DNA of 64,000 nucleotides from the NCBI RefSeq assembly GCF_900302455.1, contig NZ_ONZG01000014.1, forward strand, positions 62,001 to 126,000. The letters are read 5' to 3'. The notes beneath the pieces are model-generated. The model did not search any database. It saw only the letters and a program-made list of their open reading frames with translations, and had not been told where the DNA came from. This document shows positions 58,113 through 64,000 of this stretch, piece by piece. The stretch's first letter is position 1. Every line of letters begins with the position of its first letter. Both the position numbers and the translations under genes were made by a program. This stretch comes from Falsiruegeria mediterranea M17. Its GTDB lineage: Bacteria > Pseudomonadota > Alphaproteobacteria > Rhodobacterales > Rhodobacteraceae.

Positions 58113-59804
58113 TCAGTTGGAAACACCTTCCTCAAGCAGGTGCTGTACACCCTGATCAAACGGGTGGTTTACAAGTGCTGCGCGGGCCTGTTCGTCGCCC
58201 TTTAAGGTCCAGTCAAACCAATTGGTCAGGTAGTAGTTGCGCATCAGATGGGGCAGGTACACATCGTTTTTGCCATCCTTGATCCAACCCATGATCTGAT
58301 ACGGCTCGGGCGCAGCATCCGGTGTCGACGGAAGGCGCATACCTTGAAGCGGGTGACCTGGCGTGAATGCCCCTTCCTGATCGTCGGTCGTGTGCCCGTG
58401 ACCCTGATCACGGAACATCACCAGCATCTTTTCCGCCGTTGCTCGGTTGAAAGCCGAGCGGGCGACGGGCTGTGGGTTGTCTTTGGTCGGCCATGGCTGC
58501 TCATCCGCCAACGGGTAGTTGTCAGCAGGATCACCGCCTGCTGCACGGTAGAGGTTGCCGTGAATGCCGCGGAACACGTTATGGACAAAAAAGTCGTCGG
58601 ACCCAATCACTTGTAAAAACGGCTTCTGAACGCCTGCGGGCCGCCCTTCCTCAGGATTGCAAGGAATGCCGCCATAGGGTTCCCACAGACGCGGCATGCC
58701 ATTGTTGAACCCCACGGCAGTATCCACGTCACCCAGGAATGCCGCGGCCGCTTGGGCTGTCATCGATCCCAGAGAATGGCCCATGACTCCGACGTGCTCG
58801 ACATCGACGTGTTCTGTGAACATCCCACAGAGGGGTTCTGACGATCCCGCTTGAACAAGGCCCACTTCACATTCGGTCTTGGGCGCATTCAGAAACTTCA
58901 TCTCTGCAATGACGCTGGCCACATCTTCGACACGCTGGTTGAACAGGTCTGCCATCAACTGACCTGACCTAAGCGCGCCTTCAGGGGTAGGCGTCAGGTC
59001 AGACGGGTCAGGCATGTTTTCAAAAGAAACGGGGCCTTCGAATTGGTAGAGATACTTGAAGAAATTCGCGAATACGGTGCTGTACGAGTTTGCCACGCGC
59101 AGCTGGTAGGCACCAATAATCTCGTCGAGCGACTTGCCCTTGGCCCAAGCGGAATCCGGATCGTGGAACACAGGCGACGCACCACTTTCCGAAGTCAGCG
59201 CAACAGTCACAACGATATACCCCTGCGCGGCCAGATACTCGGCGGCTGATGCCCAGGTGTGGATCGAACCACCCAGCCCGTGCACCATAACAATCAGGGG
59301 AAAGGCCCCTTCTGCGACCGGCGCGTTTTCATAGGCTTGGTAAATACCTTCGACGACAGGTTGCGGTCCATAGGTCGAAAACGCCATTTCGGCGAAATCC
59401 TGATCGCCCAAAAACAGCCCCGCGACCGAGATCTGTTCGCCTTCTGCCGCCGCAGGCAACGGCGAAGGAACCGTCGTGGCAGCGCGGCCCTTGGCAACCC
59501 CCTGCCCCTTTGCGGTGGGGTAATAGATCCGCGTCACGGTGGTACGCGGTGTTCCACTGGCGTCAACCTCGTCCAACCATGCACGGTATTCGTCAGACTT
59601 GTACTTTCTGCCCCATGCATCGAACGGCTTGCTGAAATCGCGTACAAAATTGGCTGCAACGCCAACAGCATACTTGGGTTCGGCCTCGGCATTATTCAGT
59701 CCATCTGCAGCAGCTGCGCCCACTGTGCCCACTGCGCAAAAGGCCAGGCCTGCAACGCCTGCCATCAATCGGCGATGCAGGGACTGTGGCAATGATTTCG
59801 TCAT
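58113..59804 (-). CDS. Secreted alpha/beta-fold hydrolase
   Basis: This 563-residue protein has a signal peptide (MTKSLPQSLHRRLMAGVAGLAFCAVGTVGAAAA), an oxyanion region VMVHGLGGSIHTW, a nucleophile elbow VMGHSLGSMTAQ with Ser, and a late His in DQGHGHTTDDQEGAF. It resembles large secreted hydrolases of the platelet-activating-factor acetylhydrolase/chlorophyllase-like group; the substrate is unknown. The ATG at 59804 is preferred over one at 59816 because GGAGA lies just upstream of it. It is convergent with the nitrate operon, and one copy of a GTGAAATTTCAC-like motif lies 150 bp upstream. Confidence 0.75.
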   Translation of the reverse strand: MTKSLPQSLHRRLMAGVAGLAFCAVGTVGAAAADGLNNAEAEPKYAVGVAANFVRDFSKPFDAWGRKYKSDEYRAWLDEVDASGTPRTTVTRIYYPTAKGQGVAKGRAATTVPSPLPAAAEGEQISVAGLFLGDQDFAEMAFSTYGPQPVVEGIYQAYENAPVAEGAFPLIVMVHGLGGSIHTWASAAEYLAAQGYIVVTVALTSESGASPVFHDPDSAWAKGKSLDEIIGAYQLRVANSYSTVFANFFKYLYQFEGPVSFENMPDPSDLTPTPEGALRSGQLMADLFNQRVEDVASVIAEMKFLNAPKTECEVGLVQAGSSEPLCGMFTEHVDVEHVGVMGHSLGSMTAQAAAAFLGDVDTAVGFNNGMPRLWEPYGGIPCNPEEGRPAGVQKPFLQVIGSDDFFVHNVFRGIHGNLYRAAGGDPADNYPLADEQPWPTKDNPQPVARSAFNRATAEKMLVMFRDQGHGHTTDDQEGAFTPGHPLQGMRLPSTPDAAPEPYQIMGWIKDGKNDVYLPHLMRNYYLTNWFDWTLKGDEQARAALVNHPFDQGVQHLLEEGVSN

Positions 59805-59954
59805 GAGTGTCTCCATTCATCCTTTTGTCCAAGCAAGCGGCGACCATAGGCGGCAAGTGAGCCGGGCAGTGGGCCGAGACAAGGTCAAACCCCTGCGACT
59901 CATCTAACGCCGTTTGCTTTGGCGGACCCTAGCGCGCAAGCTTGTTAAATGTTA

Positions 59955-59966
59955 GTGAAATTTCTC
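59955..59966. promoter_or_regulatory. GTGAAATTTCAC-type motif, copy 1 (GTGAAATTTCTC)
   Basis: This is an 11/12 match to the perfect palindrome at 60463-60474. It lies in the 342-bp gap between the divergent hydrolase and nrtS genes, which otherwise shows no gene. Confidence 0.4.
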
Positions 59967-60088
59967 TTGTTGCGCAATTTCCCGCCATTCTCTACTAACG
60001 GGTTGAATTTCCAAGTCAGTCGCTCCGCACTTTCCCTCGGCGCCAAGTCCGGACGGCACAACAGGGCACGTGAAAGTACCCTTCGCTT

Positions 60089-60100
60089 GTGACATTTCAC
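60089..60100. promoter_or_regulatory. GTGAAATTTCAC-type motif, copy 2 (GTGACATTTCAC)
   Basis: This is an 11/12 match to the perfect palindrome, 46 bp before the nrtS start and next to a TATAAG (60110-60115) that could be a -10 element. Confidence 0.45.
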
Positions 60101-60146
60101 TGCGCCTTTATAAGGCCTGAAACGAAAACCAGACTGGAGACCGCAG

Positions 60147-60374
60147 GTGAAAACCTTCCTTCACATTGCCCGACAACCGTCCGTTCGCAATCGTGCTCTT
60201 CGTGTCGCTTTGGTGGTGGGAACCGTGTTCTTTACGATCAACTACGCCGATAAACTTCTTGCCGGAACACTGACACATTCCGAGCTTATCAAGGCCATGG
60301 TCAGCTATTGCGTGCCGTTCTGCGTTTCGACCTATTCGTCGGTTTTGGCGATTATGGAACGCGACTCTGTTTGA
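60147..60374 (+). CDS. nrtS: Small membrane protein of the NrtS nitrate/nitrite transporter family
   Basis: This 75-residue protein has two hydrophobic helices (ALRVALVVGTVFFTINYADKLL and YCVPFCVSTYSSVLAIM) and the conserved N-terminus SVRNRALRVALVVGTVFF typical of NrtS. NrtS proteins are proposed to move nitrate or nitrite across the inner membrane. GTG start at 60147. It stands alone, 2 kb from the nitrate operon, with GTGAAATTTCAC-like motifs on both sides. Confidence 0.75.
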   Translation: MKTFLHIARQPSVRNRALRVALVVGTVFFTINYADKLLAGTLTHSELIKAMVSYCVPFCVSTYSSVLAIMERDSV

Positions 60375-60452
60375 CGCAATTTGGTCAAAGGCACCGCCAC
60401 CACTACGAACCACAATTCTCTTAATCGTCTGTTTTCATTCGGAATCGCCTTG

Positions 60453-60480
60453 TTGACATGTTGTGAAATTTCACTCTAGT
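60453..60480 (+). promoter_or_regulatory. Promoter with overlapping perfect palindrome GTGAAATTTCAC
   Basis: TTGACA (60453-60458) is followed after 16 bp by TCTAGT (60475-60480), a plausible sigma-70 promoter for the transporter operon at 60514. The spacer holds the perfect 12-bp palindrome GTGAAATTTCAC (60463-60474), so a bound protein would block RNA polymerase. Similar motifs lie at 59955 and 60089. Confidence 0.6.
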
Positions 60481-60513
60481 TTAACTACCAAACCCGCAAG
60501 GAGGCCTCAACGG

Positions 60514-61383
60514 ATGTTGCAACAACTAATCAACGGGATGATGCTGGGGTCTGTTTATGTCCTCATCGCTGTGGCGTTCACGCTCAGCATCGGCATCCTG
60601 AATTTTCTGAATTTTTCGATCCCCGGATTGTTCATGCTTGGTGGCATGATTTCCTGGGTGTTGATCTCGATGGGCGTGCCGCCGCTCCTGGCTTTTGGGC
60701 TGGCATTTCTGATTGCCTGCGCCTGTGCTCTGGTCGTCGAAAAGCTGACCTTCAGCTGGATGAAGGGATCAGACCACGAGGTGCCCCTGGTCAGTTCGCT
60801 TGGGTTTCTGATCCTGTTCGAACAGATCCTGTTGGTGTTCTACGGCTCGGACCAACAAGCCTTTCCCAAGGTCATCCCCAACGCGACCTTGAAGCTAGGT
60901 GATCTGGTGATTGGCTCCGCGCAATTGCTTGGGCTTGTCCTGTCGATTGCCATCGTCATCGGCATCAGCCGCTTTCTCAAGAAAACGCGCGTCGGCCGGG
61001 GCATTCGCGCCATTGCCGAAGACACCACCACCGCCGAATTCCTGGGCATCAACGTGAACGTCGTTGTACCGCTGATCTTTCTGATCTCGGGCGCCGTCGC
61101 GGCCATCGGCGGCATGCTTTTTGCGGTCAACTACAGCCAGGTCTCACCCTTCATGGGTGAGGAGGTCGGATTCAAAGGCATCTCGGCCATGATCATCGGC
61201 GGCATGGGCTCGGTCTGGGGTGCCATTGCCGGTGGCCTGCTGATCGGGCTGGCCGAGGTCATGTCGATCTACTTCCTCGGTTCCGATTTCGTTGACCTGT
61301 CGGTCTATGGGCTGCTGCTCATCATTCTGATGGTGCGCCCACAGGGCCTCTTTGGTCTCGCTCAAGTACGGGAGAAACTGTGA
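60514..61383 (+). CDS. Liv/Urt-type ABC transporter permease (LivH-like)
   Basis: This 289-residue polytopic permease begins MLQQLINGMMLGSVYVLIAVAFTLSIGILNFLNF, typical of LivH/UrtB. Coupling-region motifs KKTRVGRGIRAIAEDTTTAEFLGINV and GISAMIIGGMGSVWGAIAGG are intact. AAGGAGG lies 7 bp before the ATG. It leads the operon, with no binding protein upstream, so the receptor gene is presumably beyond the window. The TGA stop overlaps the next ATG. Confidence 0.9.
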   Translation: MLQQLINGMMLGSVYVLIAVAFTLSIGILNFLNFSIPGLFMLGGMISWVLISMGVPPLLAFGLAFLIACACALVVEKLTFSWMKGSDHEVPLVSSLGFLILFEQILLVFYGSDQQAFPKVIPNATLKLGDLVIGSAQLLGLVLSIAIVIGISRFLKKTRVGRGIRAIAEDTTTAEFLGINVNVVVPLIFLISGAVAAIGGMLFAVNYSQVSPFMGEEVGFKGISAMIIGGMGSVWGAIAGGLLIGLAEVMSIYFLGSDFVDLSVYGLLLIILMVRPQGLFGLAQVREKL

Positions 61384-62231
61384 TGTTCAGTGGATACATC
61401 GACGGTCTTATCGTCATTCTCGCCATCAACGTCATCATGGCCTATTCGGCCGCGCTGCCGCTTGTCGCCGGGCAACTTAATCTGGGCACCGCAGGGTTTA
61501 TGGCCGTTGGGGCCTATATGGCCGCCTTTCTCAGCAACGAATATGGCCTGCCCATCGGAGTTGCCATTCTTGTTGGTTCGCTTGCGTCGGGCCTGATCGC
61601 ACTGATCATCGGCATTCCGGTTTTGCGCACTTCGGGCATCTATCTGGCGCTGGCGACCTTTGCGCTTGGCCAGATCCTGGTCGCGGTGTTCCTGAATCTG
61701 GAGATCGTTGGCGCCGCTCAGGGTTATCCGGTCTACGGCTATATCGAGATGCCGACGATTGCACTGACCACTATTGGCCTTCTGATCTTGCTGTTTGTCC
61801 TGTCTCAGACCCGGTTCTGGCTGTATCTGACCGCGATCAAGAACGACCCGACGGTTTGCGATCTGTTCGGGATCGAGGTCAGGAATGTGCAACTGGCCGC
61901 ATTTGTTCTGGGCGGAATGCTGGCTGCTGTCGCCGGTGGGTTGCAGGCCCATTACCTGTCTTACGTCGAAGCGCAAAGCTTTGGCGCCCTGATCTCGATC
62001 TACACGGTTCTCTTCGTCATCCTTGGTGGCACCCAAACCGTACTTGGCCCTCTGGTTGGCGCGGCGTTCTTCACCTTCCTTCCCGAAGTGTTCCGCTCGG
62101 GCGAGGAATGGCGCTACGCGATCTTTGCCGCCTTCATCATTGGCTTCATGGTGCTGCGCCCGCAGGGGATGATCAACGCCAACATGATGCGCCGACTCAA
62201 AGCGCCCTTTGGTGGAAAGGCTTCAGCATGA
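61383..62231 (+). CDS. Liv/Urt-type ABC transporter permease (LivM-like)
   Basis: This 282-residue permease has LVAGQLNLGTAGFMAVGAYMAAFLS, LRTSGIYLALATFALGQILVAV and the coupling motif KNDPTVCDLFGIEVRNVQLAAF. It ends VLRPQGMINANMMRRL. ATG at 61383 in a TGATG overlap with the previous gene; a GTG at 61380 is the alternative. It pairs with the LivH-like subunit. Substrate unknown; the DUF2848 (FAH-like) gene at the end of the operon hints at uptake of an organic acid or amide that is then hydrolysed. Confidence 0.9.
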   Translation: MFSGYIDGLIVILAINVIMAYSAALPLVAGQLNLGTAGFMAVGAYMAAFLSNEYGLPIGVAILVGSLASGLIALIIGIPVLRTSGIYLALATFALGQILVAVFLNLEIVGAAQGYPVYGYIEMPTIALTTIGLLILLFVLSQTRFWLYLTAIKNDPTVCDLFGIEVRNVQLAAFVLGGMLAAVAGGLQAHYLSYVEAQSFGALISIYTVLFVILGGTQTVLGPLVGAAFFTFLPEVFRSGEEWRYAIFAAFIIGFMVLRPQGMINANMMRRLKAPFGGKASA

Positions 62232-63004
62232 CCTACGCATTGGAAATCCGGAACCTGGTCAAGAATTTCGGCTCGCTCGAAGTGACCCGCGATGTCAGCT
62301 TTGGCGTCAACAAGGGCGAGCGTCTGGCCTTGATCGGCCCGAACGGCGCCGGCAAGACCACGATCTTCAACCTGATCTCTGGCGTCTATCCGGTGACAAG
62401 CGGCCAAATCCTGATCCAGGGCACCGACGTTACTGATGTTCCATCCAAGGAACGCATCGCTCACGGCATCAGCCGCAACTTTCAGAACGTGCGCCTGATG
62501 AAACATCTGACAGTGGTCGAGAACCTGATCCTGGACCAGCACATCAACGCCAGTGGCGTCGCCAACATGTTGCAACCCTTTGGAATGCTCCGCCGCCACA
62601 AATGGTGGAAACAGGCCTATGAGGCTTTGGAGGAAGCGCGTCTGATCGACTACGCCAATGAGACTGTCGACGCCCTGCCCTATGGCCTGCGCAAACGGGT
62701 GGACTTGGTGCGCGCCTTGCTGGCTGATCCCAAAATCCTTCTGCTGGACGAGCCTGCGGCCGGACTGAACCCCACTGAAACTGACGAGCTGATGCGCGAA
62801 CTGAAAACAGTCGCCCAGAACGGTGTCACGCTGCTGGTGGTCGAACACGACATGCATTTCGTCCGCAACCTGTGCGAACGCGTCGTGGTTCTGAACTTCG
62901 GCGAGAAGGTCTCCGAGGGGACCATGGCAGAGGTTGAAAAGAACCCCAAGGTGCAGGCCGCCTATCTGGGCGTCGAAGCAGAGGAGCAAGACAATGCTGC
63001 TTGA
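62228..63004 (+). CDS. Liv/Urt-type ABC transporter ATPase (LivG-like)
   Basis: This 258-residue ABC ATPase has Walker A LIGPNGAGKTT, the LivG-type NFQNVRLMKHLTVVENL, Walker B ILLLDEPAAGLNP and switch VVEHDM. The signature is the degenerate ALPYGLRKRVDLVRAL normal for LivG. ATG at 62228 overlaps the permease stop; the stop overlaps the next gene by 11 bp. Confidence 0.92.
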   Translation: MTYALEIRNLVKNFGSLEVTRDVSFGVNKGERLALIGPNGAGKTTIFNLISGVYPVTSGQILIQGTDVTDVPSKERIAHGISRNFQNVRLMKHLTVVENLILDQHINASGVANMLQPFGMLRRHKWWKQAYEALEEARLIDYANETVDALPYGLRKRVDLVRALLADPKILLLDEPAAGLNPTETDELMRELKTVAQNGVTLLVVEHDMHFVRNLCERVVVLNFGEKVSEGTMAEVEKNPKVQAAYLGVEAEEQDNAA

Positions 63005-63710
63005 GATCAATTCGCTCAGCGTCAAATACGGCCGCATCCCCGCGCTCGAAGACTTCTCGATGGAGATCAAGCGCGGCGAGATAGCCACGGTTCTTGGCGC
63101 CAACGGCGCGGGAAAATCCACCTTGCTCAAAGCCATACTTGGCATGGAAAAGGCCAGCCACGGCAAGGTCGTGTGGGAGGGTGAAAACGTCACCAACTGG
63201 TCCCCCAGTCGCCGCATCAAGGATGGCCTTGCGCTGGTGCCCGAAGGTCGGCGCATTTTGATCGCGCAAACCATCGAGGAAAACCTGTTGCTGGGCGCTT
63301 ATCAGCGCGACGACGTCGACGCGATCCGTCATGAGATGGAAACCATCTATGACCGTTTCCCGAACTTGTGCGAACGACGTCACATGCAGGCCAGCTGCCT
63401 GTCGGGCGGCGAACAGCAAATGCTGGCAATCGGCCGGGCGCTGCTGTCCAAGCCCGATCTGCTGATGCTGGACGAACCGTCCCTGGGTTTGTCGCCGCTG
63501 TTTGTGAAACAGTTATTCAAGCTTTTGCGCGATCTGAATAAAGGTGGGCTGACCATCCTGTTGGTCGAGCAGAACACCGACCAGGCGCTGGCACTTGCAA
63601 ACACCGGATACGTGTTGGAACGCGGCAAGCTGATCATATCGGACGGCGCCCAGAAACTCGCCAACGATCCGCGCCTTCACGAGGCATACCTCGGCGTTGC
63701 TGCAGAATGA
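62994..63710 (+). CDS. Liv/Urt-type ABC transporter ATPase (LivF-like)
   Basis: This 238-residue ABC ATPase has Walker A VLGANGAGKST, signature CLSGGEQQMLAIGRAL, Walker B LLMLDEPSLGLSP and the LivF-type EQN switch. The start at 62994 overlaps the LivG-like gene by 11 bp. An AGGAGCAAG just before it gives a good ribosome binding site. Confidence 0.92.
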   Translation: MLLEINSLSVKYGRIPALEDFSMEIKRGEIATVLGANGAGKSTLLKAILGMEKASHGKVVWEGENVTNWSPSRRIKDGLALVPEGRRILIAQTIEENLLLGAYQRDDVDAIRHEMETIYDRFPNLCERRHMQASCLSGGEQQMLAIGRALLSKPDLLMLDEPSLGLSPLFVKQLFKLLRDLNKGGLTILLVEQNTDQALALANTGYVLERGKLIISDGAQKLANDPRLHEAYLGVAAE

Positions 63711-63726
63711 CAATCAGGAGTGTGAC

Positions 63727-64000
63727 ATGACACAAACACCCGAACTTAACCTTGTTCTGGATGCCGACACCGAACAGGAAATCACCTTTACCCCTAACCG
63801 TTTCGTGATTGCCGGATGGACCGGACGCGACAAGGTGGCGATGGAAAAACACATGGCCGAGCTCGAGGAGTTGGGCATCAAACGCCCCGCCACCACACCG
63901 GTGTTCTACCGTGCCTCAACCTCGCGCTTGACCCAACAAGAGCTGTTGCAGAACCCTGGCGAAGGCTCCTCGGGCGAGGTCGAGTTTGTCCTTTTCAACA
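63727..64000 (+). CDS. DUF2848 family protein (fumarylacetoacetase-like), 3' end outside the window
   Basis: The first 91 residues are present: after a short acidic N-terminus, NRFVIAGWTGRDKVAMEKHMAELEELGI, then PVFYRASTSRLTQ and SSGEVEFVLF, matching DUF2848 proteins, a branch related to the FAH superfamily with unassigned hydrolase activity. TCAGGAG lies upstream of the ATG, 16 bp after the ATPase stop, so it is cotranscribed with the transporter. The remainder cannot be judged. Confidence 0.75.
   Translation, partial: MTQTPELNLVLDADTEQEITFTPNRFVIAGWTGRDKVAMEKHMAELEELGIKRPATTPVFYRASTSRLTQQELLQNPGEGSSGEVEFVLFN

Noticed and set aside
1-64000. CRISPR arrays, tRNA/rRNA genes, insertion sequences, integrases
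   Set aside because: No regularly spaced repeats, no recognisable tRNA or rRNA sequence, and no transposase or integrase motifs were seen on either strand.

Overview
The window looks like a chromosomal segment of an alphaproteobacterium of the Rhodobacteraceae (Roseobacter group). The basis is high GC with strong GC3 bias, a DUF6455 protein, an NrtS-type small transporter protein, split glutamate-synthase-like subunits, several ABC/tripartite solute transporters, and a NasST-controlled nitrate assimilation operon. No rRNA, tRNA, CRISPR, phage or transposase was seen.

Layout. (1) 1-1672: two decayed genes, a DUF4856 protein with two in-frame stops and a sterol-desaturase-like gene with an internal deletion. 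(2) 1681-10698: a near-complete homoprotocatechuate (3,4-dihydroxyphenylacetate) meta-cleavage operon (hpaF-E-D, a second unrelated ring-cleavage dioxygenase, gabD-like, hpaG, hpaH, hpaI, a metallophosphatase), divergent from hpaR with a palindromic operator between them. (3) 10731-21055: an omega-transaminase and an IclR regulator, divergent from a TctCBA transporter, an aldehyde dehydrogenase, an AGXT2L-like class III PLP enzyme, an APH-fold kinase and a Tm-1-like protein. The kinase and PLP enzyme resemble amino-alcohol kinase/phospho-lyase pairs. (4) 21519-39121: a large catabolic island with a GntR regulator, a split glutamate-synthase/N-methylglutamate-synthase-like trio, a class I amidotransferase, DUF6455, a sarcosine-oxidase-like flavoenzyme, a PuuA-like gamma-glutamyl-amine synthetase, and bacterial microcompartment shell genes (BMC-P, BMC-H, BMC-T). 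Among the shell genes lie an opine-dehydrogenase-like protein, a CoA-acylating aldehyde dehydrogenase, a malate-dehydrogenase-like enzyme with a EutQ-like N-terminal extension, and RidA. A Liv-type ABC transporter follows, whose livH carries an in-frame TGA. Four copies of the 15-bp motif TGTATACWGWATACA precede the transcription units of this island. (5) 39315-44320: glyA paralogue, LysR, a thioesterase, an iron alcohol dehydrogenase, and several gene remnants. (6) 44561-58037: nitrate assimilation (nasT, nasS, an ANTAR hairpin plus attenuator leader, nrtABC, nirBD, nasA, a TrpD2-like protein, cobA). (7) 58113-64000: a secreted alpha/beta hydrolase, NrtS, and a second Liv-type ABC transporter leading into a DUF2848 gene cut by the window edge.

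The most unusual part is 21.5-34.4 kb. It combines gamma-glutamylation-type amine catabolism genes (analogues of PuuA, PuuB and PuuD), a CoA-acylating aldehyde dehydrogenase and three BMC shell paralogues under what looks like one shared operator. I propose, as inference, a metabolosome for an amine or amino alcohol imported by the adjacent Liv transporter.
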